This document shows, piece by piece, positions 16,451 to 24,775 of a stretch of 32,743 nt of DNA. The DNA is taken from assembly GCF_018614055.1 (NCBI RefSeq), contig NZ_JAGGPB010000044.1, positions 1 through 32,743 on the forward strand, written 5' to 3'. Source of the DNA: Streptomyces sp. ISL-98. GTDB lineage: Bacteria; Actinomycetota; Actinomycetes; Streptomycetales; Streptomycetaceae. Positions within the stretch are counted from its first letter, which is position 1. Every line of letters starts with the position of its first letter. The translations under genes were made by a program, and so were the position numbers. The notes under the pieces are model-generated. The model saw only the letters and a list, made by a program, of their open reading frames with translations, was not told where the DNA came from and searched no databases.

Positions 16451-17652
16451 CCCGCACGCTTGTCGTCGTCGGACACGGCATGGTCGGCCACCGGCTCGTA
16501 GAGCAACTGCGGGCTCTGGACACCGAGTCCGCCCGGCGCATCGTCATCCTGGCCGAAGAGAATGACCCCGCCTACGATCGTGTCGGCCTGTCCTCTTATC
16601 TGGAGGGCAAGAGCAAGAGCGACCTCACCCTTGCCGGACAGGACTTCCTCCGCGACCCCCGGGTAGACCTTCGTCTGGCCTGCCCTGCAGTATCGGTCGA
16701 CCGGACAGCCCGTACGGTCCAAACAGCCGCCGGCGATCAGGTCTCCTACGATGCCCTGGTGCTGGCCACCGGCTCGCGCCCGTTCGTCCCTCCGGTCCCT
16801 GGCCGCGACCTGACCGGCTGCTTCGTCTACCGCACCTTCAACGATCTCGACGCCATCCGCGCCGCCGCACGCACCGGCCGCCCAGGCGTTGTGGTCGGAG
16901 GCGGACTCCTCGGCCTGGAAGCAGCCAACGCCCTGCGGCTGCTGGGGATGCGCCCCCACATCGTGGAAACGGCGCCCCATCTCATGCCGACGCAGCTTGA
17001 CGCGGGCGCAGCCCGCGTGCTTCACGAGCACGTCGCCGACCTCGGCGTACACCTGCACTGCGCCACCGCCACCGCGTCGGTCGACGCCCACCCCAACGGA
17101 GCGGTACGTGCTGTCACCCTCTCGGACGGCACCGTCCTTGAGACGGACCTGGTGGTTTTCGCCGCAGGCATCCGCCCGCGGGACGAGCTTGCCGTCGCCA
17201 TGGGCCTGGAGCGGGGCGAGCGCGGCGGCATCATCGTCGATCACCACTGCCGCACCTCCGACGAACATGTGTGGGCCATCGGCGAATGCGCAGTGGTACA
17301 CGGGAGCTGCTACGGCCTGGTCGCCCCCGGATACCGCATGGCCGACAACGTGGCACGCCAACTGCTGGGGAAGGACACCGAGCCCTTCGACGGCACCGAT
17401 ACGACCTCCACCACACTCAAACTCCTCGGCGTGAACGTCGCCACCTTCGGCACCACCCACCCCGAAGGCGGCCAAGCCCTCGAAGCCGTCTTCGCCGAGG
17501 ACACCACCCGCTACGCCAAGGTCCTCCTCCGACAGGACACCGGTGACCTCCTGGGCGGAATCCTCGCCGGTGACACCGGCTCCCCGATGCCGCTCGGATC
17601 CCTCATCGGCCGCCAGCCACCCGCAGACCTGGAACAGCTCCTCCTCCCCTGA
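16447..17652 (+). CDS. NirB/NasB-like FAD-dependent NAD(P)H oxidoreductase
   Basis: This 401-residue protein matches the flavoprotein front end of NAD(P)H nitrite reductases: VVVGHGMVGHRLVEQL, then ATGSRPFVPPVPG and VVVGGGLLGLEAANAL. It lacks the siroheme/[4Fe-4S] part and any BFD domain, so it is a reductase component and not a nitrite reductase. It is coupled by a 4-bp GTGA overlap to the previous gene. With that protein it offers two flavoprotein modules for one NasA; one may serve a nitrite reductase elsewhere. The operon appears to end here or in the decayed gene that follows. Confidence 0.85.
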   Translation: MTRTLVVVGHGMVGHRLVEQLRALDTESARRIVILAEENDPAYDRVGLSSYLEGKSKSDLTLAGQDFLRDPRVDLRLACPAVSVDRTARTVQTAAGDQVSYDALVLATGSRPFVPPVPGRDLTGCFVYRTFNDLDAIRAAARTGRPGVVVGGGLLGLEAANALRLLGMRPHIVETAPHLMPTQLDAGAARVLHEHVADLGVHLHCATATASVDAHPNGAVRAVTLSDGTVLETDLVVFAAGIRPRDELAVAMGLERGERGGIIVDHHCRTSDEHVWAIGECAVVHGSCYGLVAPGYRMADNVARQLLGKDTEPFDGTDTTSTTLKLLGVNVATFGTTHPEGGQALEAVFAEDTTRYAKVLLRQDTGDLLGGILAGDTGSPMPLGSLIGRQPPADLEQLLLP

Positions 17653-17693
17653 CCCCCGGTCCTCCTACACGCCACAACAAAAGGAGTCTTGCG

Positions 17694-18215
17694 CTGAAGA
17701 CGATCGCCTTCATCGGCCTGGGCACCATGGGCAGCCCCATGGCAGTCAACCTCACCAAGGCCGGGTACACCTTGCACGGCTGGAACCGCACCGACGGCAG
17801 GAGCGGCCCTCTCCTGGCGGCGGGCGGCCAGGCCGCGGCCTCGATTCGCGAAGCAGTCCGCGATGCCGACGTGGTCATCACCATGCTTCCGGACTCCCCC
17901 CAGGTCGCGGAAGTCGCCTACGGCCCTGAGGGAATTCTGGCCAACGCCCAGCCCGGGACGCTGCTGATCGACATGTCCACCATCGCCCCACAGACCTCGA
18001 TCGAGCTGGCCAACAACGCCGCCGAGTAGGGAATCCGCGTCCTGGATGCCCCCGTCGCGGGCGGCGAGGTAGGCGCGATCCAAGGCCTCCTGTCGATCAC
18101 GGTCGGCGGAGAAGCCTCCGACTTCGAGGAAGCCAAGCCCGTCTTCGAAGCCCTGGGCAAGACCATCGTGCACTGCGGGCCCCACGGCATCGGCCAGACC
18201 GTGAAAGCTGCCAAC
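17694..18215 (+). pseudogene. Tartronate-semialdehyde / 3-hydroxyisobutyrate dehydrogenase-type gene, decayed
   Basis: The frame gives the NAD-binding domain of beta-hydroxyacid dehydrogenases (FIGLGTMGSPMAVNLTKAG), DMSTIAPQTSIELAN, LDAPVAGGEVGA and GQTVKAAN with the catalytic Lys. Three lesions are visible. The codon 7 nt after an AAAAGGAG ribosome site is CTG, not GTG or ATG. A TAG at 18027-18029 interrupts the frame. The C-terminal domain is gone because an IS630-type element begins at 18216. About 174 of the usual 290-300 codons remain. Sequence right of the element does not resume the gene, so DNA was also deleted. Confidence 0.85.
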
Positions 18216-18928
18216 TAGTGCTGGATTCCTCAAACGGTGTATACATACCGGCGCCGTAAGACGCGGGTTGAAGGTGCGGGTCGTCCCCATATCCAGGGCC
18301 GGGCTCGGGCGTTGAGCTGGGATGTTGCGAGGCGGGTGGCATGCTCGATCTCGGGTGGTCCTGCGAAGGACTGGCCGGCGAGGGCTCCCTCGGCCAGCAG
18401 GATCCGGCGGACCTGGCCGCGGCCGATCTCGATGCCTAGCCGCCGGGCCTCGGCGGCCAGTGCGTCAAGGGTCCACTCCGGCGGCCCGGACTCATCCGCC
18501 GCGGCCAGCTCACCGTCGGCCTGCACGGTCAGCCAACCTGGAGGCGGCTGTCTGACCAGGCCGATGATCCTTGAGCGTTCCTCCTCTGTGATCCGCCGCT
18601 TGCGGCCCTGCCCGCCCAGGTCCTCCAGTCCGTCCAGGCCAGAGCGGTTGAAGCGGTGCAACCAGCATCGGACTGTCTTGGGACTGCACCTCAACTCGTC
18701 CGCGATGCCCGGCACTCGCTGCCCGGACCAGCTCAGCTCCACCATGCGTGCCCGCACCACCAGATCGCGCGGTGCCTTGCGTGCTCGCGACAGTCGACGT
18801 ACGACCCGTTGCTCGTTCTCGTCACGGCTCGGCCGTGCCCGTAACACCACCGTTCAGCACCCGCCCCCGAGCACCCGAACCACCCCGCCACCAGGGCCTA
18901 TACCCAGCGAAAGCGGAATCCAGCACTA
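18216..18928. mobile_element. IS630-type element, internally shortened, with 14-bp terminal inverted repeats
   Basis: TAGTGCTGGATTCC at 18216-18229 is repeated in inverse at the right end (18915-18928). Both ends include the TA expected from IS630 target duplication. At about 0.71 kb it is shorter than the usual 1.1-1.2 kb because the DDE half of the transposase is missing. The ends look intact, so it could in principle be moved by a full-length relative. Confidence 0.8.
18230..18850 (-). pseudogene. IS630-family transposase, helix-turn-helix half only
   Basis: This 206-residue frame starts with typical IS630 N-terminal sequence: LSRARKAPRDLVVRARMVEL, VPGIADELRCSPKTVRCWL and GLEDLGGQGRKRRITEEE. 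It continues to VRRILLAEG at about residue 150. In full-length relatives this is followed by the DDE domain; here the frame runs into unrelated residues and stops near the left terminal repeat. The protein keeps DNA-binding parts but has no catalytic residues, so it cannot transpose by itself. It might still bind the terminal repeats as a repressor-like fragment. Confidence 0.8.
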
Positions 18929-19108
18929 GATGAATGAGTCCAAGGGCTCGTAGCCATAGGTCGCCAGCGAGCGGTGGCACATGTCGCTGCCATCGCCCGC
19001 CCAGCGAGTGCAAGGCGTGCCCGTCGTCCTGGCGGTCAGCGGAAACCACGTGACGCGTGCTCAGCAACTCGGAGGACGTCTCGGTCGGGGCCCAGCTGGA
19101 GAATAGCC

Positions 19109-19139
19109 TTGAGTCTCCAGTGACTGGAGACAGCAGAGT
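19109..19139 (+). promoter_or_regulatory. MerR-type promoter with perfect dyad
   Basis: A -35-like TTGAGT (19109-19114) and a -10-like CAGAGT (19134-19139) are separated by 19 bp. Between them GTCTCCAG-TGA-CTGGAGAC (19113-19131) is a perfect dyad of the CTCCAGT/ACTGGAG class used by MerR-family activators. The long spacer is the hallmark of promoters that a MerR protein must untwist. The start of the merR-like gene lies 7 nt beyond the -10, so the message may be leaderless and autoregulated. Confidence 0.75.
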
Positions 19140-19146
19140 TGGGGAC

Positions 19147-20085
19147 ATGGACGTTACGACCCTCTACTCGATCGGGGAGCTTTCCCGGCGGACCGGCTTG
19201 CCCGTGAGGACCATCCGCTTCTACTCCGATTCGGGGGTGGTAGCGCCGACCACCCGAAGTCCCGCCGGCTATCGGCTCTACGACCTCGACGCACTGCTTC
19301 GTCTGGAACTCCTCCGCACACTGCGCGAGCTGGGCATGGACCTGGCCACGATTCAACGGGTACTGGACCGCGAGCTCTCGGTGGCGGAAGTCGCCGCGGC
19401 GCACGCCGACGCCATGGACGTCCAGATCCGGGTGCTGCTATTGCGTCGGAGCGTTCTGCGAGTCGTGGCCAGACGCGGGTCCAATCCCGAGGAGACCAAG
19501 CTCATGCACAGGCTCACGCAGTTGTCCGGCGAGGAACGCCGACGTTTGATCGACGATTTCATGGATGGCACCTTCGGCACAGTGGATGCTGACCCAGCCG
19601 CGGTGGCAATGGTTCGCGCTGCCACTCCCGACCTCCCCGATGATCCGTCCAGCGAGCAGGTCGCCGCGTGGGTGGAGCTCGCCGAGCTGGTCGGCGACGA
19701 GGACTTCCGGGCCCGGATGCGCCGGACGGCCATGTGCCAGGCCGCCGGGCGCACGCTCGACATCGAGAGCGAGGCCGGCGAGGAACTGATGAAGTTCACC
19801 CGTCAGAAGGTGGCCGAGGCCATGGAGTCGGGCATCGACCCGCTCAGCAACAGAGTCGCACCCGTCATCGACGACCTTGTGCACCGCTTCGCCGAGGTGT
19901 TCGCGGGCACCCCTGACACGGAATTCCGGGACTGGATGGCCCAGCAGTTCGAAGAAGCGCACGATCCCAGGGTGGACCAGTACTGGCGGCTGGTTTGGAT
20001 CGTCAACGGCTGGCAGGTAGTGCCGAACCTGATCCCGGTGTACGCCTGGCTCATCCAGGCCCTGCGAAATGACCGCGACGCATAG
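19147..20085 (+). CDS. MerR-family transcriptional regulator with large effector domain
   Basis: This 312-residue protein has an N-terminal MerR winged helix (YSIGELSRRTGLPVRTIRFY, residues 7-26, and GYRLYDLDAL, 41-50), a dimerisation helix and a long helical C-terminal part of unknown ligand. The ATG at 19147 matches the usual start of the domain; a longer frame from 19057 would translate through the operator. It probably senses a small molecule and activates its own promoter. No co-directed target gene follows directly: the next gene is an IS982 transposase, which may have separated it from its target. Confidence 0.85.
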   Translation: MDVTTLYSIGELSRRTGLPVRTIRFYSDSGVVAPTTRSPAGYRLYDLDALLRLELLRTLRELGMDLATIQRVLDRELSVAEVAAAHADAMDVQIRVLLLRRSVLRVVARRGSNPEETKLMHRLTQLSGEERRRLIDDFMDGTFGTVDADPAAVAMVRAATPDLPDDPSSEQVAAWVELAELVGDEDFRARMRRTAMCQAAGRTLDIESEAGEELMKFTRQKVAEAMESGIDPLSNRVAPVIDDLVHRFAEVFAGTPDTEFRDWMAQQFEEAHDPRVDQYWRLVWIVNGWQVVPNLIPVYAWLIQALRNDRDA

Positions 20086-20112
20086 TCACCACAGTGGAGA
20101 CCGCCTCGGATC

Positions 20113-21107
20113 CCTGAACGAGTCCAAGAGGTGGCCTGCGGACATGACGCGAGGGCGTCCAATGTTGGTGTGTGATGACAGACTTGGACACCCTCGCAAC
20201 GGCACTGTACGTCAGGATCGACGACGCGTTGAAGGCTTCGCCGCATCTGGCTCCACGGCGTCCGGCCGTCGGGATCGCGCCCACGCTCAGTGACGCCGAA
20301 CTGGTCACCGTCGCGGTGATGTCGGCGCTGCTCGGCTACACCTCGGAGCGGCGGTGGCTGCGGCGCGCCGGCCGAGACTTCCGGCACCTCTTCCCGTACC
20401 TGCCTCAGCAGTCCGGCTACAACAAGCGGCTCCGCAACGCATCCGAGCTGGTCACGCACGTGATCAGGATGCTGGCGCAGGACACCTCACTGTGGAGCGA
20501 CGACGTGTGGGTGGTCGACTCCACCCCGGTCGGCTGCGGTTGCTCCCGAGAGACCGCCAAGCGCTCGGACCTCGCAGGCTGGGCCGAGTACGGCTACTGC
20601 GCGTCGCACTCCCGGTACTTCTGGGGCCTGCGCCTGCACCTGGTGTGCACGCTGGGCGGACTGCCCGTCCTGTTCGCGCTCACCGGCGCGAAGGCCGACG
20701 AACGCGAAACACTGCGCGCCATGCTTGACGCCGCACCCGACGTCGCCGCCACCCATCCAGGACAAACGATCATCGGCGACAAGAACTACTACGGCCGCGA
20801 CTTCGAGCGCGATCTCACCGATCGTCACCTGGAACTGTTGCGCCCGGCCCGCAAGGGCGAACCCGAACGGGCCGGGGCACACCTATTCAGGCCGCTGCGG
20901 CAGGTCATCGAGTCGATCAACCAGACCTTCAAAGGGCAGCTCGACCTGGAACAACACGGCGGGCGTACTCCCTCCGGAGTGATCGCCCGGGTACTGACAC
21001 GCATCCTGGCGCTCACCGCCGCGATCTGGCTGAACGACAAGACAGGCCAACCCGTCAAGCGATCCCTGATCGCCTACCACTGATCACATCGGAATAACTC
21101 GTCTAGG
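20113..21107. mobile_element. IS982-family insertion sequence
   Basis: The element is defined mainly by its intact transposase (20172-21083). CCTGAACGAGT (20113-20123) is matched in inverse by ACTCGTCTAGG (21097-21107) in 9 of 11 positions. That would give an element of about 1.0 kb, right for the family. The ends are tentative and no target duplication was confirmed. Confidence 0.5.
20172..21083 (+). CDS. IS982-family transposase
   Basis: This full-length 303-residue DDE transposase has VWVVDSTPV (Asp116), IIGDKNYYG (Asp203) and RQVIESINQTFKGQLDLE (Glu247), plus the conserved KRSDLAGWAEYGYCASHSRY block. No frameshift or stop is seen, so it may be active. Start is the GTG at 20172 or the ATG one codon later. 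It sits directly downstream of the MerR-type regulator. Confidence 0.88.
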   Translation: MMTDLDTLATALYVRIDDALKASPHLAPRRPAVGIAPTLSDAELVTVAVMSALLGYTSERRWLRRAGRDFRHLFPYLPQQSGYNKRLRNASELVTHVIRMLAQDTSLWSDDVWVVDSTPVGCGCSRETAKRSDLAGWAEYGYCASHSRYFWGLRLHLVCTLGGLPVLFALTGAKADERETLRAMLDAAPDVAATHPGQTIIGDKNYYGRDFERDLTDRHLELLRPARKGEPERAGAHLFRPLRQVIESINQTFKGQLDLEQHGGRTPSGVIARVLTRILALTAAIWLNDKTGQPVKRSLIAYH

Positions 21108-21187
21108 CATGCTCCATCTTCAATGGCACACGCTCAAGAATTACTTTCACAGGACAAAGGAGGCCAGGGCTCGCGTGCTTCCGTGGG

Positions 21188-21385
21188 CTACTCCGCGGCA
21201 GGATGCCGGACAACCCGCTTGAGCTCTTTTTCCACCTCATACCGGTTCTGCTCTGTCGCCCGGGCGTGCGCGGTGATCGCCATCTGCACCCGTGCCGCAG
21301 CCTCCGCCGTCAATGTGTTCGCCTGCTGCTCGGCCCACGCAGCCCGTTCGAGCTCGATGCGCTCATCATTCAGTTCGATTGTCAC
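21188..21385 (-). CDS. Small helical protein of unknown function
   Basis: This 65-residue protein is rich in Ala, Glu and Arg (ELNDERIELERAAWAEQQAN, then TAEAAARVQMAITAHARA). It is predicted mostly helical, perhaps a coiled coil. It starts with GTG and lies 65 bp downstream of the PIN-toxin gene on the same strand, so it could be a third gene of that operon. No family recognised; the frame could be fortuitous. Confidence 0.4.
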   Translation of the reverse strand: MTIELNDERIELERAAWAEQQANTLTAEAAARVQMAITAHARATEQNRYEVEKELKRVVRHPAAE

Positions 21386-21450
21386 GGCCGGATCCTAGGC
21401 CGCAGGTCTGACATCACCTCGGAACGCCACCGCGCCGGCGCGGGACCGGT

Positions 21451-21831
21451 TCAGGGGTTCAAGTCCAGGACGCGGACCGGCTCGCCCTCCCACCGCTTCG
21501 GGACGGTGGTGGCAACGATCGCGCCGTCCGGCCGATCAGGCGTGGGCTGCGCCGCGTACTGGCTGTGCGCCGCCGCCCATGTTTCCTCGCGCGCCACAGT
21601 CAGGGCGGCGGCCAGGTCCAGGTCGACGACCGTGATGCCCGGTAAGGCGGCCAGATGCTCGGCTGTTCCCGGCCGGGCACGTTCTGCCTCGACCAGTGCG
21701 CACGCCGGGGCGTACAGGAACCAGCCGGATTCGGCGTGAGCCCGGTGGATGAGCCGGGAAGCGAGGATGTTGCCCTGGCCGGCGGCGGCCATCGCCGTCT
21801 CGTCCAGCACGATGTGCATGGCCTCAGTCAC
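21451..21831 (-). CDS. PIN-domain-like ribonuclease toxin
   Basis: This 126-residue protein has PIN-like acidic positions: Asp10 (IVLDETAM), Glu48 (ALVEAER) and Asp102 (RPDGAIVATT). PIN toxins cut RNA with metal ions held by such residues. Its GTG start overlaps the TGA of the antitoxin by 4 bp (GTGA), the typical order antitoxin-toxin. An internal ATG four codons later is an alternative start. Identity as a VapC-like toxin is inferred from size, motif spacing and partner; sequence is divergent. Confidence 0.7.
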   Translation of the reverse strand: MTEAMHIVLDETAMAAAGQGNILASRLIHRAHAESGWFLYAPACALVEAERARPGTAEHLAALPGITVVDLDLAAALTVAREETWAAAHSQYAAQPTPDRPDGAIVATTVPKRWEGEPVRVLDLNP

Positions 21832-22085
21832 CGGCTCTTCACCTCGGCAAGGCGCCGGTCCAGCTCACTGTCTAGGTCGTGTTCCTCAGCCGTGGACGGG
21901 GCGTAGCCGTTCCACTTTTCCAGTGCCGCTCGGGCCTGCTCTGCGCGCTCGGCGCGTTCTTGTGGAGTCAGGAGGGTTTCGGCGAGGCGGGCCAGGTAGG
22001 CGCGTAGCGACAGGCCTTCGGCGGCTGCGATGGCGGCCAGCCGGTCCTTGGCTTCCTCGGGGATACGGACATTGGCATCAGACAT
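21828..22085 (-). CDS. Ribbon-helix-helix-type antitoxin
   Basis: This 85-residue protein has an N-terminal DNA-binding segment (ANVRIPEEAKDRLAAIAAAE, then GLSLRAYLARLAETLL), typical for CopG/RHH antitoxins. A charged C-terminal tail should wrap the toxin. The ATG at 22085 is preceded by GGAAGGAG at 8 nt. Six extra upstream codons in frame lack a better site. A perfect palindrome 24 bp upstream is the likely operator for autorepression by the antitoxin or the complex. Confidence 0.8.
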   Translation of the reverse strand: MSDANVRIPEEAKDRLAAIAAAEGLSLRAYLARLAETLLTPQERAERAEQARAALEKWNGYAPSTAEEHDLDSELDRRLAEVKSR

Positions 22086-22108
22086 CGTCGTACTCCTTCC
22101 CATCCCTC

Positions 22109-22136
22109 AAGGGTACGGGTACGTACCCGTACCCTT
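22109..22136. promoter_or_regulatory. Perfect 28-bp palindrome, operator of the toxin-antitoxin operon
   Basis: The left arm AAGGGTACGGGTAC is followed at once by its exact inverse, with no spacer. Each arm contains tandem GGGTAC units. It lies 24-51 bp upstream of the antitoxin start, where RHH antitoxins bind to repress their operon. Confidence 0.8.
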
Positions 22137-22440
22137 CGCCCAGTCGACGGACGTTCACAGACGGCTCTGTCACACCGGACAGGGGGCTATGCCGTCGGAG
22201 AGGGCACGACGACCTCTGTACGGCCACCGACTACATCCCCCCTCCGCCTCCGCCGGGGTGGCAGTCCTCCCGCGTCGCCGACGTCCTTGCCCAGCGCCCG
22301 TGATCCGGACCGCGCCACTCCCGCCGCGGCGCGCAGCCGACCGCATGCGGGACGTCATGCGGTGGACCGGCTGTGGCGAGACCATGGTCAAGAAGTCCGC
22401 GTAGGCGCCCGACCAGGCCCGGCTGCCCTACGCTGAGCGG

Positions 22441-22479
22441 AGCCGTCCCGGTGGACTCCCCCGTGCCGCCGGGACGGCT
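22441..22479 (+). terminator. 11-bp hairpin followed by TTT
   Basis: AGCCGTCCCGG (22441-22451) pairs perfectly with CCGGGACGGCT (22469-22479), and three T's end just after the stem. The gap 22137-22581 has no gene I can name. A plus-strand frame ending in KKSA at 22404 stops 36 bp before this hairpin and might be the tail of a lost gene. Confidence 0.6.
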
Positions 22480-22581
22480 TTCATGCGTGCGGGCTCACGC
22501 GGTGCCGTCGGCCTTGGTTCGTCGTTATGCGCCGATCGGACCACGGAACGTGGGGAGCGGAGCAGTGAGAGGATTGCGAGA

Positions 22582-23559
22582 GTGACGGCAAGAAGCAGTG
22601 ACATCGAGAAGGCGGCCGGTGTGCTGCGCGCCGGAGGCCTGGTGGCCTTCCCGACCGAAACCGTCTACGGTCTGGGCGCCAACGCCGAGGATCCCGCCGC
22701 GGTCGCGCGCATCTTCCAGGCCAAGGGGCGCCCGCCCTCCCACCCGCTGATCGTCCACATCGGCGGCGCTGAGCACCTGGGCGACTGGGTCGAGGACGTG
22801 CCCACAACCGCGCGCCTGTTGGCCGAACGCTTCTGGCCGGGGCCACTGACGCTGGTCCTGCGGCGCGGTCGCCGGGTGCCCCTCGAAGCGACTGGTGGAC
22901 TGGAGACGGTGGCCGTGCGCGTGCCCGACCACCCCGTCGCACTCGCGCTGCTGTCGGCCTTCGGCGGCGGTGTGGCGGCCCCGTCCGCCAACCGCTTCGG
23001 CTCGGTCAGCCCCACAACGGCGGACCACGTCCGTGCGGAGCTCGGTGATGCCGTCGACTTCGTGCTGGACGGCGGCCCCTGCGAGGTCGGCGTCGAGTCG
23101 ACCATCGTCGACGCCACGGGCGATGCCCCGAGCGTCCTTCGGCCCGGCGGGGTGACACGCGAGGACCTTGAAGCGGTGCTGGGGTGCCCACTTGCGGTCC
23201 ACTCGACCAGCCACGTTCGGGTGCCGGGCCAGCATCCGTCACACTACGCGCCGCGGGCGCGGGTCGTCCTCGTCGAGCCCGAGAAGGTCGTCGCCGAAGC
23301 GGAGCTCGCGCAGGAGCTAGGGCACCAGGTGGGCGTTATTCTTCCCCCCTCCTTCGCCGGCGCCCCGGTGAAGGCGCACGCCGTGGCGGCGGTCCCCGGC
23401 TCGATGGCCGCCTACGCGCGCGGGCTGTACGGGTTCCTGCGCGAGCTCGACCAGCGGGGGTGCGACCTCATCGTCACGTCCTTGCCGGTGGAAGAAGGGC
23501 TGGGACTGGCGATCGCCAACCGGCTCCGCCGCGCCGCGGGGCCCCGGCCCTCCCAGTGA
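22582..23559 (+). CDS. L-threonylcarbamoyladenylate synthase (Sua5/YwlC type)
   Basis: This 325-residue enzyme makes threonylcarbamoyl-AMP from threonine, bicarbonate and ATP for the t6A37 modification of ANN-decoding tRNAs. The N-terminal YrdC domain has PTETVYGLG (24-32), KGRPPSHPL (48-56) and PSANRFGSVSPTT. A linker with SHYAPRA leads to a C-terminal Sua5 domain, so it is the long Sua5 form and not the short TsaC form. The GTG start at 22582 follows GAGAGG and aligns with the family start; a 33-codon in-frame extension upstream looks non-native. In Streptomyces such genes usually sit next to prmC; here it stands alone and may be a second copy. Confidence 0.92.
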   Translation: MTARSSDIEKAAGVLRAGGLVAFPTETVYGLGANAEDPAAVARIFQAKGRPPSHPLIVHIGGAEHLGDWVEDVPTTARLLAERFWPGPLTLVLRRGRRVPLEATGGLETVAVRVPDHPVALALLSAFGGGVAAPSANRFGSVSPTTADHVRAELGDAVDFVLDGGPCEVGVESTIVDATGDAPSVLRPGGVTREDLEAVLGCPLAVHSTSHVRVPGQHPSHYAPRARVVLVEPEKVVAEAELAQELGHQVGVILPPSFAGAPVKAHAVAAVPGSMAAYARGLYGFLRELDQRGCDLIVTSLPVEEGLGLAIANRLRRAAGPRPSQ

Positions 23560-23707
23560 CCAGCACCGACGCCGTTCGATGGTCCTGCCGGAAGGCCCAC
23601 CGGATGCACGCCGACCCCGACATTGGCCGTTGAGTTGTGGCCGCTGGCAATCGGCGCCGAGGAGCTCAAGGTCGCGCCGGACCTTCAGGAACGCTGAACA
23701 CCCGGCA

Positions 23708-24349
23708 TCACGAAACCGCGTCTGCGGGTACCTCAAGGCCGCGGGCCGTGACCAGGCGGGCCGTTCCGTCGGCCAGCCGGTACGACAGACCCACCATCGC
23801 CACCCGGCCGGCTTCGACCGCCTGCGCCAGGACGCGGGAGCGGTCCATCAGCAGGTCGACGGTGTGCCGTATGTGCTCGGCGATGAAGTCCGCGTCCTCG
23901 GTGCGCCCGGCGGCGCGGGCGGCCAGCACGCTGGGGGTCACCCGCTCGATCACGTCCCGCACGTAGCCGCCCGCCGCCGTGCCGTCCTCTACGGCGGTGC
24001 GGGTGGCCGCGACGGCGCCGCACGCGTCGTGGCCGAGCACCACGACCAGCGGGGCGCCGAGCACGCTCACCCCGTACTCGATGCTGCCCAGCACTTCCGG
24101 TCCCGCGACGTGTCCGGCGGTGCGGACCACGAACAGGTCGCCCAGCCCGCGGTCGAAGATGATCTCGGCGGCCAGGCGGGAGTCGGAGCAGCCGAAGAGC
24201 ACGGCGAACGGGTTCTGCGCGGGTACGACCGCCGTACGGCGAGCGGCGTCCTGGTTCGGGTGCTCCGGCGAACCGGCGACGAACCGCTGGTTGCCGGCCA
24301 GCAGCATCTCGAAGGCTTCACGGGGCGCAAGGGTCTGGGTGTCGGCCAT
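23708..24349 (-). CDS. Beta-class carbonic anhydrase
   Basis: This 213-residue protein has zinc ligands Cys54 (CSDSR), His107 and Cys110 (GHDACGA), with the Asp56-Arg58 dyad. It interconverts CO2 and bicarbonate. It is convergent with the Sua5-type gene, whose enzyme consumes bicarbonate, though a functional link is only a guess. No strong ribosome site precedes the ATG; upstream in-frame codons are open, so the start is uncertain. Confidence 0.92.
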   Translation of the reverse strand: MADTQTLAPREAFEMLLAGNQRFVAGSPEHPNQDAARRTAVVPAQNPFAVLFGCSDSRLAAEIIFDRGLGDLFVVRTAGHVAGPEVLGSIEYGVSVLGAPLVVVLGHDACGAVAATRTAVEDGTAAGGYVRDVIERVTPSVLAARAAGRTEDADFIAEHIRHTVDLLMDRSRVLAQAVEAGRVAMVGLSYRLADGTARLVTARGLEVPADAVS

Positions 24350-24359
24350 GGGAAGCAGA

Positions 24360-24599
24360 CTACGGCCAGACCCCGGGCACGGCTCTGCCAGGTCCGGCCG
24401 TGGCTGCGGCGTCGCACGAGGTCAGGAACCGAGTCGGCGGCACCCCCAGCCGCCGGGCGATGGCGTCCTCAGCCCCGGCCCTCAGCGCGCGGCGAAGCTG
24501 GTCGACCCGGTAGGGCCAGCCCACATCGTGGATCGGCGCGGCCCCAGGGCCACCGCGATCGTCAACCCGCTCCTCGCCATCCGCCATCACATCACGCAC
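24360..24599 (-). other. Unrecognised open frame upstream of carbonic anhydrase
   Basis: The minus-strand frame gives 79 codons from a GTG, including GWPYRVDQLRRALRAGAEDA. It remains open for about 20 codons further upstream without a start. Composition is plausible for protein but no family is recognised and no ribosome site is seen. It may be the tail of a broken gene or chance. Confidence 0.25.
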
Positions 24600-24701
24600 A
24601 ACGAAGCGGGCCTCGTATACGCCGTACGCCAGACGAGGGAACGGGGCATGCCTCGGCCTTCACGGCGTTGGGCGGCCGGGTCCGCTGCCCGCAGGCCGGG
24701 G

Positions 24702-24775
24702 ATCACCGGACTGCTGGGCCGCTACTCCTTCCACCTTCCGGACCTGCCCGGCGGAATGCGGCCCCTGCGGGGGCA
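24702..24775 (+). pseudogene. Possible C-terminus of a Tn3-family transposase
   Basis: The plus strand reads LLGRYSFHLPDLPGGMRPLR, resembling the (I/L)NxLGRYxF...GxLRPLR end of actinobacterial Tn3-type TnpA proteins as I remember them. Nothing upstream in frame is convincing, so at most about 25 residues are left. The rest of 24350-25052 shows no gene I can support. Confidence 0.4.

Noticed and set aside
22165..22404. Possible gene tail ending in VKKSA before the hairpin at 22441
   Set aside because: Too short and unlike any family I know; only the hairpin is supported.
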